Source of the DNA: an uncultured Eggerthellaceae bacterium
Lineage (GTDB): Bacteria > Actinomycetota > Coriobacteriia > Coriobacteriales > Eggerthellaceae
Length of the DNA stretch: 64,000 nt
NCBI GenBank assembly: GCA_958452575.1
Contig: CAUDUM010000003.1
Location: 62,001-126,000 of the forward strand
Direction: 5' to 3'
Part shown: piece by piece, positions 1 through 8,854 of the stretch
Layout of the letters: every line of letters starts with the position of its first letter
Position numbering within the stretch: position 1 is the stretch's first letter
Notes under the pieces: model-generated
The model's database searches: none
What the model saw: only the letters and a program-made list of their open reading frames with translations
Told to the model about the DNA's origin: nothing
Translations under genes and position numbers: made by a program

Positions 1-1
1 C

Positions 2-2170
2 AACCTGTTCAAGGCGGTGGAGAGCTGCTCGGACATCCTCACGCGGTTCGGCGGGCACGAGGCTGCGGTCGGCGCGACGCTTCCCGCCGACAAGCTGCCC
101 CTGTTCGCCGAGCGTCTGTGCGCCTACATGGACGCGCTTCCCGAGGGGGCGTTCCATCCCCTCATCCAGATCGATTCCTGCGTCGACCTTGCCGAGCTCA
201 CGTTGGAGAACGTCCAGCAGCTCGACAGGCTGGCGCCGTTCGGCCAGGAGATGCGCGTTCCGGTGTATCTGGCGCGCGATGTGATGCTGACCAACTGCCG
301 CGCCGTGGGAGCGGAGAAGAACCACTTCTCATGCACGCTGACCACCGGCGCCGCCAGCGTGTCGGCGATCATGTTCCATTGCAGCGACATCGACGCACTC
401 ATGTGCACCGACAGCGTGGTCAACGCCGCGTTTGAAGTGCAGATCGACGAATGGCGCGGCCGCCGCACGGTCAAGGCCATGCTCAAGACGCTCGCGCCCG
501 CGCGCACCTGCGCCGCCCTGGAGGCGTGCCTCGATCCCAAGAACCTCTCGTTCGTCGCCGACCTGTACGCCACCAGCGACGACGAGCTGTGCGCCGATGC
601 CCCCCACAGCACCGAGGAGGTGGAGGCCTACGAAGCAGCGCGCATCGAGAACCGCGCGTTCTGGGAGCGCAAGGCCGCCGAGGATCCCCAGGGGCTCGAG
701 GACGAGATCATCCGCGCGCTCATCGGGGAGCGCCCGCTGCATTCCTCGCAGCGCGAGGTGCTGGATCACCTGCGCGCGGGTCGCAACACGCTTGCCGTCA
801 TGGCGACGGGGCGAGGCAAGTCGCTCACGTTCCAGGTGCACGCCGCCCTGCTGGCGCTCGCGCAACGCAAGGCGAGCGTGTTCGTGTATCCGCTGCGCGC
901 GCTCATCGCAGACCAGGCGTTCCATCTGAGCGAGACGCTCGAAGGGTTCGGCATCGCCGTCTCGGTGCTCACCGGCGAGAGCACGCCCGAGGAGCGCCGT
1001 CAGGTGATGGCCGAACTCGTCGACGGCAGCTGCGACATCGTGCTGACCACGCCCGAGTTTCTTGCCTACCACGCCGACAAGCTGGCGCGCTGCGGGCGCA
1101 TCGGATTCGCCGTCATCGATGAGGCGCACCATATCGGGCTTGCCAAAGCGGGGCAGCGCGTCGCGTACGCCACCATCGGAAACGCGCTCGGCAAGCTGGG
1201 CTCGCCGGTGGTGCTGGCGCTGACGGCGACCGCCTCCGATGCGGTGTCCGACGACATCCGGTCCGCGCTGTCGATCGAGGCATGCGTTTTCGATGGCACC
1301 GATCGCCCCAACCTGCACCTCGATGACCAGCGCAACCTCAAGAACCGCGACGACTACCTGGCCAACCTGGTCGCCGGCGGCGGCAAGACGGTCATCTTCG
1401 TCAACTCGCGTGAGCAGTCGGTGCTGCTCGCGCGCCAGCTGCGCAAGCGCGTGCCCCAGCTGGCGCCGCTCATCGGCTTTTACAACGCCGGGCTCTCGCG
1501 TGCCGAGCGCAAGCGCATCGAGGAGCTGTTCCGCACCGACGCGCTATCGGTGCTGGTGGCCACCTCGGCGTTCGGCGAAGGGGTCGACATCCCCAACATC
1601 CGCCACGTGGTGCTCTACCACATGCCGTTCAACGCGGTCGAGTTCAACCAGATGAGCGGCCGCGCCGGACGCGATGGCCAGCCGGCGTGGGTGCATCTGC
1701 TGTTCGGACGCGCCGACACGCGGATCAACGAGGGGATCCTTGCCGACATGACGCCCGACCACGATTGCCTGGCGCAGGTGTACCGCTGCCTGCGCACGCT
1801 CCAGCGCCAATCGAGCGAGGACTTTTTCACGCTGTCCAACCTCGATCTGGCGCGCCTGTCCAGCCAGCACTTCCACGAGGTGCGGCCCGCGTCCGCCGCC
1901 TGCGGCATCGCGGTGTTCCGCGAGCTGGGGCTGGTGGAGACGCGCACGGCGTACGTGATGGGCGAGGCGACGCGTTCGGTGCACGTCGTCGACGTCAAAA
2001 GCAAGGTGGAGCTCACCGACAGCGTGCGCTATCGCGAGGGTTTGGGTGAGCAGGAGATATACCATACGTTCAGGGATTGGGTGATGGATAGCGACGCGTC
2101 TTCGCTGCATGCGCGCGTGTCCAGGCCCATTTTGCCCAAGCAAGCAGGGGAAGGGGAGAAGCGACCATGA
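2..2170 (+). CDS. recJ: RecJ exonuclease - RecQ-like helicase fusion, 3' part
   Basis: The gene enters from the left edge, so its start and the catalytic DHH half are missing. The first visible residues hold the RecJ DHHA1 signature (RFGGHEAAVG), followed by the RecJ OB-fold region up to about residue 165 of the visible part. A RecQ/DEAD-type helicase module follows, with motif I (MATGRGKSLTFQ), a DEAH box (VIDEAHH) and motif VI (QMSGRAGRDG). RecJ is a 5'-3' single-strand exonuclease of recombination and repair; RecQ-type helicases supply unwound ends. The stop overlaps the rel start (ATGA), so the two genes are probably translationally coupled. Identity of both halves is clear; how the fused enzyme works is inference. 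Confidence 0.9.
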   Translation, partial: NLFKAVESCSDILTRFGGHEAAVGATLPADKLPLFAERLCAYMDALPEGAFHPLIQIDSCVDLAELTLENVQQLDRLAPFGQEMRVPVYLARDVMLTNCRAVGAEKNHFSCTLTTGAASVSAIMFHCSDIDALMCTDSVVNAAFEVQIDEWRGRRTVKAMLKTLAPARTCAALEACLDPKNLSFVADLYATSDDELCADAPHSTEEVEAYEAARIENRAFWERKAAEDPQGLEDEIIRALIGERPLHSSQREVLDHLRAGRNTLAVMATGRGKSLTFQVHAALLALAQRKASVFVYPLRALIADQAFHLSETLEGFGIAVSVLTGESTPEERRQVMAELVDGSCDIVLTTPEFLAYHADKLARCGRIGFAVIDEAHHIGLAKAGQRVAYATIGNALGKLGSPVVLALTATASDAVSDDIRSALSIEACVFDGTDRPNLHLDDQRNLKNRDDYLANLVAGGGKTVIFVNSREQSVLLARQLRKRVPQLAPLIGFYNAGLSRAERKRIEELFRTDALSVLVATSAFGEGVDIPNIRHVVLYHMPFNAVEFNQMSGRAGRDGQPAWVHLLFGRADTRINEGILADMTPDHDCLAQVYRCLRTLQRQSSEDFFTLSNLDLARLSSQHFHEVRPASAACGIAVFRELGLVETRTAYVMGEATRSVHVVDVKSKVELTDSVRYREGLGEQEIYHTFRDWVMDSDASSLHARVSRPILPKQAGEGEKRP

Positions 2171-4584
2171 GCGCTGACGACAGGAAAGCCGAGGAGCTGA
2201 TCGGCCAGCCCGCCGAAAAGCTCGCGCCCAGGCAAACCGTGACTGACGATCTGCTGGGACGCCCTCATACGGCCGAGAAATCCTTCGCGGTGGACACGCG
2301 ACCCGCCGGCGAGACCCGATTCGTCACCGAGACCCCCGAGGAGCGCTTTGCGGAGCTGCAGCGCATGACCTCGTCGTATCTCGACGCCGATGACGAGGCA
2401 AAGCTCGCCAAGGCGTTCAAGTTCGCAAGCGAGGCGCACAAGGGCGTGTGCCGCAAAAGCGGCGAGCCTTACATCATCCACCCGGTCGAGGTGGCCATCA
2501 TCCTGGCCGATCTGCGCATGGATGTGGAAACGCTGATCGCCGCGCTTCTGCACGACACCGTCGAGGACACCGACGTCACCGACGAGATCGTGACCGCGGA
2601 GTTCGGCGAGCACGTCGACCAGCTCGTCGACGGCGTCACCAAGATCACCCGCATCGAGGTGGACAACCTCTCGGACAAGCAGGCCGCCACCATCCGCAAG
2701 ATGTTCGTGGCGATGAGCCGCGATATCCGCGTCATCGTCATCAAGCTGGCCGACCGCCTGCACAACATGCGCACGCTGGCCGCGCTCGCCGAGGACCGGC
2801 GCATCTTCAAATCGCGCGAGACACTGGAGATCTACGCGCCCATCGCGCACCGCCTGGGCATCAACTCCATCAAGTGGGAGCTGGAGGATCTGTCCTTCTA
2901 CTACCTGGAGCCCAACAAGTACAAGCAGGTCGCGCGCATGGTGATGGAAAGCCGCGCCGAGCGCGAGGCATACCTTGAGAAGGTGCTGACCATCCTGCGC
3001 GACGAGATGGACCGCGTGAGCATCCAAGCGCAGGTGATGGGCCGCCCCAAGCATCTGTACTCGATCTACCAGAAGATGACCAAGAAGGGCAAGGGCTTCT
3101 CGGAGATCTACGACCTGATCGCCGTGCGCCTGATCGTGAAAACGGTCAAGGACTGCTACTCGGCGCTGGGCGCGGTGCACACGCTGTGGCACCCGATGCC
3201 GGGCCGCTTCAAAGACTACATCGCGATGCCCAAGTTCAACATGTACCAAAGCCTGCACACCACGGTCATCGGCCCCGAGGGCAATCCGCTCGAGGTGCAG
3301 ATCCGTACCGAGGAGATGCACCGTATGGACGAGTACGGCGTCGCGGCCCACTGGCGCTACAAGGAGGGCGCCGGCAAGCGCGGAGACGAGGCGCTCGATC
3401 AGCAGCTCGCATGGCTGCGCGAAGCCGTCGACTGGCAGGACGAGACGTCGGACTCGCGCGAGTTCCTAAAGGATCTGAAGGTCGATCTGGCGCCCAACGA
3501 GGTGTTCGTGTTCACGCCCAAGGGCGAGGCGATGAGCCTGCGCGCAGGATCGACGCCGATCGACTTCGCGTACTCCATCCACACCGAGGTGGGCAACCAC
3601 TGCGTCGGCGCCAAGGTCAACAACATGATCGTGCCGCTCACCTACGAGCTGCAGACGGGCGATCGCGTCGAGATCCTCACGCAGAAAAGCGCGAGCCCCT
3701 CGCGCGACTGGCTCAACTACGTCAAAACGCCCAGCGCCCGCAGCAAGATCCGCTCGTACTTCAGCAAGGTCAGCCGCAGCGACGACCTGCAGGAAGGCCG
3801 CGACAAGCTCACGCGCGAGATGCGCAAGCACGGCCTGGGCATCTCCAGCGCCAACTCCATGCGCGCGATGAGGGTCGTGGCCGAGCACATGGGCTACAAG
3901 GATTCCGACGACATGCTGGTCAATATCGGCACGGGCCGCGAGAGCTCGCAGCATGTGGCCAACCGCCTGCTGAAGCTTTTGGTCGACAAGGGCAAGGAGC
4001 AGGACGAGGGCAGCCAGCTGGTCGCAGGCGCCATGTCCACCGGCAAGATGCCGCCGATGCTGACCACCGTGCGCCAGCCCAAAAAGCACGAGACCCACTC
4101 CAGCAACGGCGTGGTGGTCAAGGGCGTCGACGACGTGCTGGTGCGCCTGTCGCGTTGCTGCAACCCGGTGCCGGGCGACGAGATCATCGGCTTCGTCACG
4201 CGCGGGCGCGGCGTGTCGGTGCATCGCGCCGATTGCCCCAACGCCGTCGATCTGAAGAAGGATCCCGAGCGCATCATCGACGTGATGTGGGAAAGCGAGC
4301 CAGCTCCCAACACGTCGTACCAGGTGGAGGTGCTGGTCGAGGCGCTTGACCGCATGAACCTACTGCTTGATGTGACCACGGTCATCTCCGGCATGGGCGC
4401 GAACCTGATCTCCTCGAGCCTGAACGTCCATCGCGATGGCATGGCGGACATGCGCTTCTTGTTCCAGGTGTCCGATATCGGCACCATCGACAAGATGCTT
4501 TCCGGGCTGCAGGCCGTCGAAGGCGTGTTCGAGGCGCGCCGCATGCTGCCCGGCGAAGGCCAGCGCGCCAAGAAGTCGAAATAA
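2167..4584 (+). CDS. rel: Bifunctional (p)ppGpp synthetase/hydrolase, RelA/SpoT family
   Basis: An 805-residue RSH enzyme that makes and degrades the stringent-response alarmone. The HD hydrolase signature HDTVED is at residues 129-134. The synthetase domain shows EIYDLIAVRLIV at about 313 and GRFKDYIAMPK at about 346. The RFKD sequence is the RxKD form typical of bifunctional enzymes, not the ExDD form of synthetase-only RelA. A TGS domain (EVFVFTPKG, about 443-505) and a C-terminal ACT domain (about 725-800) complete the usual order, and CCNPVPGDEI marks the zinc-finger region. The ATG lies inside the stop of the recJ fusion. Length is somewhat above the family norm because of about 50 extra N-terminal residues. 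Confidence 0.96.
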   Translation: MSADDRKAEELIGQPAEKLAPRQTVTDDLLGRPHTAEKSFAVDTRPAGETRFVTETPEERFAELQRMTSSYLDADDEAKLAKAFKFASEAHKGVCRKSGEPYIIHPVEVAIILADLRMDVETLIAALLHDTVEDTDVTDEIVTAEFGEHVDQLVDGVTKITRIEVDNLSDKQAATIRKMFVAMSRDIRVIVIKLADRLHNMRTLAALAEDRRIFKSRETLEIYAPIAHRLGINSIKWELEDLSFYYLEPNKYKQVARMVMESRAEREAYLEKVLTILRDEMDRVSIQAQVMGRPKHLYSIYQKMTKKGKGFSEIYDLIAVRLIVKTVKDCYSALGAVHTLWHPMPGRFKDYIAMPKFNMYQSLHTTVIGPEGNPLEVQIRTEEMHRMDEYGVAAHWRYKEGAGKRGDEALDQQLAWLREAVDWQDETSDSREFLKDLKVDLAPNEVFVFTPKGEAMSLRAGSTPIDFAYSIHTEVGNHCVGAKVNNMIVPLTYELQTGDRVEILTQKSASPSRDWLNYVKTPSARSKIRSYFSKVSRSDDLQEGRDKLTREMRKHGLGISSANSMRAMRVVAEHMGYKDSDDMLVNIGTGRESSQHVANRLLKLLVDKGKEQDEGSQLVAGAMSTGKMPPMLTTVRQPKKHETHSSNGVVVKGVDDVLVRLSRCCNPVPGDEIIGFVTRGRGVSVHRADCPNAVDLKKDPERIIDVMWESEPAPNTSYQVEVLVEALDRMNLLLDVTTVISGMGANLISSSLNVHRDGMADMRFLFQVSDIGTIDKMLSGLQAVEGVFEARRMLPGEGQRAKKSK

Positions 4585-4610
4585 GGCAAAGGGCCAGATC
4601 CCTTTTCTCG
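4585..4610 (+). terminator. REP-like palindrome/terminator after rel
   Basis: Immediately after the rel stop lies AAAGGG-CCAGAT-CCCTTTT, a 6-bp stem ending in a short T run. The core resembles the palindromes at 12047-12094 and 30351-30419. A second GC hairpin (CGCCCCGC at 4628-4635 with GCGGGGCG at 4647-4654) follows before the next gene. Confidence 0.5.
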
Positions 4611-4685
4611 TTAAGGAATGCGCGTCCCGCCCCGCCGCTCTGCGAAGCGGGGCGCGCTGGAAACGCCGAGTGGAAAGGCTGCTTG

Positions 4686-5357
4686 ATGCTCAAACGGACG
4701 ATGTACAAAATCAACGGAGCGTGCGTCACCGCGGGGTTCATGGTGATGGGTCCGCTTCAGAACAACGTGTATTTCATCACCGACGGCAAGGCGACGTTCA
4801 TCGTCGATCCCAGCTGCGATCCCGACGCTTTGGTCGAGGCGCTTGGCGGCGTGAAGCTTGATGCGATCGTCATTACGCATCGCCATGGCGACCATACGGG
4901 AGCCGCCGGCCGCCTGCAGAAGCTCACCGGCGCCACCGTCATCGCGTCGACGGTCGACGCGCCGTTCATCGCCGGCGAGGCACCCGATCCCGACGGCCAT
5001 CCCGAGATGGATCCCTGCCCGGTCGATCAGCGCGTGTCTGACGGGGACGTCGTGCAGCTGGGCGGTATGGCGTGGCGCGTCATCTCGACGCCGGGTCACA
5101 CGCCTGGCAGCATATGCCTGTTCCTCGATCCGCAATTCGGCAGCGACTCGGAGGGAGCGCCGCTGCTGATCTCGGGCGACACGCTGTTCTGCGGCTCGAT
5201 CGGCCGCACCGACTTTGCAGGCGGCAGTATGGCGGACATGCGCCATTCCCTCAAAAAGCTTGCCACGCTGCCCGACCAGACCATCGTGCTGCCCGGCCAC
5301 AACAACCTCACCACCATCGCCGCCGAACGCGAGCGCGTGTTCGCCTATTACGCCTAA
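4686..5357 (+). CDS. MBL-fold metallohydrolase, glyoxalase II-like
   Basis: A 223-residue metallo-beta-lactamase fold protein of the hydroxyacylglutathione-hydrolase type. The metal-binding motif THRHGDHTG is present, followed by STPGHTPGS, SGDTLF and LPGHNN, which are the usual later ligand positions of this family. The ATG at 4686 was chosen because GAAAGG stands about 8 bases upstream; a TTG one codon earlier is less likely. These enzymes usually hydrolyse thioesters, but the substrate cannot be read from the sequence. It follows rel after about 100 bases and may share its transcript in part. Confidence 0.9.
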   Translation: MLKRTMYKINGACVTAGFMVMGPLQNNVYFITDGKATFIVDPSCDPDALVEALGGVKLDAIVITHRHGDHTGAAGRLQKLTGATVIASTVDAPFIAGEAPDPDGHPEMDPCPVDQRVSDGDVVQLGGMAWRVISTPGHTPGSICLFLDPQFGSDSEGAPLLISGDTLFCGSIGRTDFAGGSMADMRHSLKKLATLPDQTIVLPGHNNLTTIAAERERVFAYYA

Positions 5358-5670
5358 GGCTTCGCTGCCCGTTGCCACAGCTGCCCGATGCTGCCAAGGC
5401 CCCGGCGTCCGGTTTCCATGCGATTCCGCAGGTTCGCACCGAAGTGCGTTTCGCCTGCGCGGTCCTGTGGATTCCGGACGCCGGGGCCTAGTTGTTTGCG
5501 CTGCGCCGAGTTGCCCGGGCGGAACCCATCGCGTCTGGCTTCTTGCGTTTTACCGTTTCTTGATATCCAATCGCGGAGTTTTACCTCGTTATAGCTAGGT
5601 TTGTCCGCATGTTTACAATCTCTTTACGATAAACTGAAAATCTACCTATAAATGCGTCGAAGGGGATGCC
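5358..5670. other. Intergenic region with structured element and promoter-like sequence
   Basis: No gene seen over 313 bases. The first part carries a large hairpin element (5398-5488, entered separately). The second part is AT-rich: TTGTCC (5601-5606) and TACGAT (5625-5630) are spaced by 18 bases, and two TTTAC half-sites (5612-5616 and 5623-5627) repeat at an 11-base step. The latter looks like a Pho-box-type direct repeat in front of a phosphate transporter gene, but this is a weak visual match. Confidence 0.4.
5398..5488. repeat. Structured hairpin element, copy 1
   Basis: Outer arms GGCCCCGGCGTCCGG (5398-5412) and CCGGACGCCGGGGCC (5474-5488) form a perfect 15-bp stem. Inside is a second hairpin with GCAGG/CCTGC and CGCAC-CGAA-GTGCG (435-448 offset of 5000). 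A second copy at 7520-7612 has the same architecture with different but still pairing bases. No T run follows, so a simple terminator is not the best reading. Confidence 0.75.
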
Positions 5671-6723
5671 GTGGTTATAGAGTGGGGTATGTTCGTCACC
5701 GAACTGGCGTCCAATCCTTTGCTGCTGGTGGTCACCCTGCTCAATATCGGCGTCATCATTGTCAACGGCGCCACCGACGCTCCCAACGCCATCGCGACCG
5801 TCGTCTCCACACGCTGCATGAAGCCCACGCCCGCCATCGTCATGGCGGCTATCTGCAATTTCTTCGGGCTGCTGGTCATCACGCTGGTGTCTTCGGCTGT
5901 GGCCAACACCATCTTCCACATGGTCGATTTCGGCGGAGACAACCATGCCGCCATCATCGCGCTCATGGCAGCGATGGTGGCGATCATCGTATGGGGAGTC
6001 GCCGCCTGGGCGTTCGGCCTGCCCACAAGTCAAAGCCATTCTCTCATCGCCGGCCTCACCGGCGCGGCTATCGCGCTGCAGGGCGGCTTGGGCGGCATCA
6101 ACGGCGCTGAGTGGATGAAGGTCATCTACGGCATGGTGCTCTCGACGTTTCTCGGATTCGGCTCGGGCTGGGTCCTCACCAAGATCATCGCGCGGCTATG
6201 CAGGAACTTCGACCGCGTCAAATCCGACCATGTGTTCCGTTGGGCGCAGATCGTCGCCGGCGCGGGCGTTGCGTTCATGCACGGCGCGCAGGACGGCCAG
6301 AAGTTCATGGGCGTCTTCATCTTGGCCATCACGCTGGCGACGGGCATCGGCCAGGCGGATTCGCTGATCCTGCCCGTGTGGCTGATGATCTTCTGCGCCT
6401 TGAACATGGGCCTGGGTACGGCGGTCGGCGGCAAGAAGATCATCAAGAGCGTGGGCATGGACATGGTGAAGATGGAAAAGTACCAGGGCTTCGCCGCCAG
6501 CCTCGGTGCGACGTTGTGCCTGATGCTGGCCACGTTCACCGGTATGCCGGTGTCGACCACCCATACCAAAACCACCGCCATCATGGGCGTGGGCGCCGCC
6601 AAGCGCAAAAGCTCGGTCAAATGGAGCGTGGCGATCGATATGGTCAAAACCTGGGTGCTGACGTTTCCGGGGTGCGGCCTTTTGGGGTTCGTATTTGCGA
6701 GGATATTCCTCGCGGTGATGTGA
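5671..6723 (+). CDS. pit: Inorganic phosphate transporter, Pit family
   Basis: A 350-residue integral membrane protein of the PiT family, which imports phosphate (often as a metal-phosphate complex) by cation symport. The N-terminal half contains the signature NGATDAPNAIATV, and the C-terminal half has the second copy PVSTTHTKTTAI, as expected for the inverted-repeat fold. About ten hydrophobic segments are visible. The GTG at 5671 has AAGGGGAT just upstream; an ATG at 5689 is a possible alternative. A DUF47 protein follows, the usual partner of Pit genes. A long inverted repeat separates the two, which may set their relative expression. Confidence 0.93.
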   Translation: MVIEWGMFVTELASNPLLLVVTLLNIGVIIVNGATDAPNAIATVVSTRCMKPTPAIVMAAICNFFGLLVITLVSSAVANTIFHMVDFGGDNHAAIIALMAAMVAIIVWGVAAWAFGLPTSQSHSLIAGLTGAAIALQGGLGGINGAEWMKVIYGMVLSTFLGFGSGWVLTKIIARLCRNFDRVKSDHVFRWAQIVAGAGVAFMHGAQDGQKFMGVFILAITLATGIGQADSLILPVWLMIFCALNMGLGTAVGGKKIIKSVGMDMVKMEKYQGFAASLGATLCLMLATFTGMPVSTTHTKTTAIMGVGAAKRKSSVKWSVAIDMVKTWVLTFPGCGLLGFVFARIFLAVM

Positions 6724-6741
6724 GGAAGGGCGGACGTTCCG

Positions 6742-6806
6742 GCAAATCCTCGAGCCTTTTGACAACAATAAGCGCGCTTTAGGTGTCAAAAGGCTCGAGG
6801 ATTTGC
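6742..6806. repeat. Perfect 23-bp inverted repeat between pit and its DUF47 gene
   Basis: The arms 6742-6764 and 6784-6806 are perfectly complementary over 23 bases, with a 19-base loop (6765-6783). An outer CGGACG/CGTCCG pair could lengthen the structure. It contains an A/T-rich segment inside the stem (CCTTTTGACA) but no T run behind it. It sits inside an operon, so an attenuator or mRNA stabiliser is plausible. Confidence 0.75.
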
Positions 6807-6841
6807 GCAGGGCGCGTCCGGTTTGCTGAAAGGATGCGAAG

Positions 6842-7474
6842 ATGGGCAAGAAGCATCATAGGTTCGATTATTTCGACCAGTTCGAAAAGCAGACGGAGAT
6901 CGCCATCGAGGAAGCCGATCTTCTCGTCGAAGCGCTGGAGAACTTCACCAAGGCGGACGATCTTGAGCCGTACATGGAGCGGGCCCATCAAATCGAGCGC
7001 CGCGGCGACGAGGCGAACCACGCGATCCTGGAAAGCGTCGCCACCGACTTCATCACGCCGATCGAGCGCGAGGACATCATCGAGCTGGCCAAGTGCCTCG
7101 ATGACATCATCGACTACATCGAGGATGTCATCCAGTGCATGTACATGTACGACGTGCACTACATCCCTGAGGGCACCAAGGAGTTCGCCGATCTCATCCG
7201 CAAAGGTACCGGCGCCCTGGGCAAGGCGATGGGCGACTTCCGCAGCTTTAAGAAGTCAAAGAAGTTCCGCGCGCTCGTGCACGACGTCAGCGACTACGAG
7301 GAAGTGGCCGACCGCCTGTTCCTCAAGGTGATCCGCAAGCTGCACACCACCGACCGCGACAATCCCATGCGCGCGCACGTGTGGTCCCGCGTCTTCGAGC
7401 GCATGGAGAAATGCTGCGACGCATGCGAGCACGCCGCCGACACCATGCGGTCGATCATGCTCAAGAACGTTTAA
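6842..7474 (+). CDS. DUF47 family protein (PhoU-like Pit accessory)
   Basis: A 210-residue, largely helical protein rich in charged residues, of the DUF47/PhoU-like family. Members are commonly encoded beside pit genes and are thought to regulate phosphate transport. The motifs EDIIELAKCLDDIIDYIED and the Cys-containing C-terminal helix (MEKCCDACEHAADTM) fit the family. The start ATG follows GAAAGGATGCGAAG, a usable ribosome site. Context, the pit gene 118 bases upstream, strongly supports a role in phosphate uptake. The precise mechanism is unknown. Confidence 0.88.
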   Translation: MGKKHHRFDYFDQFEKQTEIAIEEADLLVEALENFTKADDLEPYMERAHQIERRGDEANHAILESVATDFITPIEREDIIELAKCLDDIIDYIEDVIQCMYMYDVHYIPEGTKEFADLIRKGTGALGKAMGDFRSFKKSKKFRALVHDVSDYEEVADRLFLKVIRKLHTTDRDNPMRAHVWSRVFERMEKCCDACEHAADTMRSIMLKNV

Positions 7475-7502
7475 GTTCCGACGGCCTGCCGGCCGTCGGA
7501 AC
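7475..7502 (+). terminator. Hairpin after the pit-DUF47 operon
   Basis: A perfect 12-bp stem, GTTCCGACGGCC (7475-7486) with GGCCGTCGGAAC (7491-7502), and a four-base loop. It begins on the base after the stop codon. No T run follows. Confidence 0.7.
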
Positions 7503-7519
7503 CTGTCGACGCTGCGAAG

Positions 7520-7612
7520 GGCCCTGGCACCGGATCTCGCGGCGATCCCGAGGACTCGCGTACCGAAGTACGCTTCGCCCTCGCGATCCCCACGATCTCC
7601 GGCGCCAGGGCC
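7520..7612. repeat. Structured hairpin element, copy 2
   Basis: Same architecture as 5398-5488. Outer arms GGCCCTGGCACCGGA (7520-7534) and TCCGGCGCCAGGGCC (7598-7612) pair with one mismatch. The inner hairpin is GCGTAC-CGAA-GTACGC (7558-7573). The CGAA loop and the following TTCGCC are shared with copy 1, while stem bases differ in a compensating way. It lies between convergent genes. Confidence 0.75.
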
Positions 7613-7701
7613 TTTCTCGCTGACTTATGCTCGACCTAGGAGTTGAATAATATGGCAGATGAGCAGGTTGTTTGTCGTGCCGAAGGCGACGAAGTTGTCC
7701 C

Positions 7702-8658
7702 TTACTCCACCGCTACGATCGTTGCGGTGGTTGGTTTGCCGGAGAAGTTTTTGTCGTTGGTGATGTGGCGGGCGTCCTCGAGGTCGAACGCGGGTTCGTC
7801 GAACAGTTCGATGTTGTGCTCGGCTTGGGCGAGGGCGCGCTCGTAGAGATCCCAGAAGCTCTCGTTGCTCGCCTTGTCGGTGAAGGGGTCGGTCCACTCC
7901 GCCCGCTCGCGGTTGTCGAAGATGCTCTCTTCGATCTCGACGGGCAGGTGGCTCATCGCGCGGCAGAACGAGTACGGCCTGATCAGCTCCTCCGCACCGC
8001 CCAACAATGCGCGCTTCAATCCGCTTGAGGAATGGAAGGCTCGCTGTCCCAGGCGCATCGCATGCACGCTGCTGCGGAACAGCTCCAGCGGAACCGCGCG
8101 CCCGTACACCGCCATCGCCACGTACACGTACAGCTTCGAAACCACGTCGAGCATGTGCGCGGATCCCTTGAGGATGTCGCGTGCCGGATTGAACCGCTCG
8201 ACGGTCTCGCCACGCTTGACGAACAAGGTCAGCTCGTCGAGCTCGGTTTCGATGCAAGCGTGCACCTCGTGCCCGTCGCTGAGCGTAAGCCCCGGCTCGC
8301 CGGCGTCGCATAGCGCGTACTGCTGGCCGAAGATGAACGGGTGCATGATGCTGTCAAGCGTGTAGTGGCACAGAAAGCCCAGCGCGTACGCGCGGGCGAT
8401 GGGGCGCTCCTCGTCAGACAGGAACGGCAACCCCGTCTTGAACGCGTCGATCAGGCGCGCGGGAAGCTGGTCGTGCATGACGTTGCCCAGATCGTGGTTG
8501 GCGCGCAGCCATGGGCAGGCGACGGAATAGAACAGGGGATCGGGGCCCTGGTTGCCCAAAAGGAACGCCTCCGCCTCGTCGCGCGAGCCTCCGATGGAGG
8601 TGAACAGATCGCGGTAGATGTCCTGCCCGAAGGTGTCGTGCGTGATGATGGAAGGCAT
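7702..8658 (-). CDS. Zinc-dependent phospholipase C-like protein
   Basis: A 318-residue protein of the zinc-dependent phospholipase C superfamily (PF00882-like). The family's spaced His/Asp pattern is visible: MPSIITHDTFG at the N-terminus, GNQGPDPLFYS at about 35, and GFLCHYTLDSIMHPFIFG at about 95. There is no signal peptide, so it is probably cytoplasmic, unlike secreted bacterial PLCs. AAAGGA precedes the ATG by 6 bases. Many anaerobes encode such intracellular homologues with unknown substrates. It is convergent with the pit-DUF47 operon. Confidence 0.82.
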   Translation of the reverse strand: MPSIITHDTFGQDIYRDLFTSIGGSRDEAEAFLLGNQGPDPLFYSVACPWLRANHDLGNVMHDQLPARLIDAFKTGLPFLSDEERPIARAYALGFLCHYTLDSIMHPFIFGQQYALCDAGEPGLTLSDGHEVHACIETELDELTLFVKRGETVERFNPARDILKGSAHMLDVVSKLYVYVAMAVYGRAVPLELFRSSVHAMRLGQRAFHSSSGLKRALLGGAEELIRPYSFCRAMSHLPVEIEESIFDNRERAEWTDPFTDKASNESFWDLYERALAQAEHNIELFDEPAFDLEDARHITNDKNFSGKPTTATIVAVE

Positions 8659-8854
8659 GGCGCGTCCTTTTCTGACTCTGATTTTACGTTGGTCTACGCG
8701 GCATCATATACAATATTCGCCGGCTTGTTAACCGGCGCATACGCGTCGGATGCAAGGCGGTCTGCCAAGGGCGTCGCCCGAGGCGGGGCATTTCGTCAAG
8801 GATTCGGACGATATGCGCGATCGTCTGTCGGCAACAGGGAAAAGGACATCCGAA

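Noticed and set aside
7652..7846. A 64-codon frame on the plus strand with an AGGAG site
   Set aside because: Most of it is antisense to the end of the phospholipase-like gene and the protein resembles nothing; the ribosome site alone is not enough.
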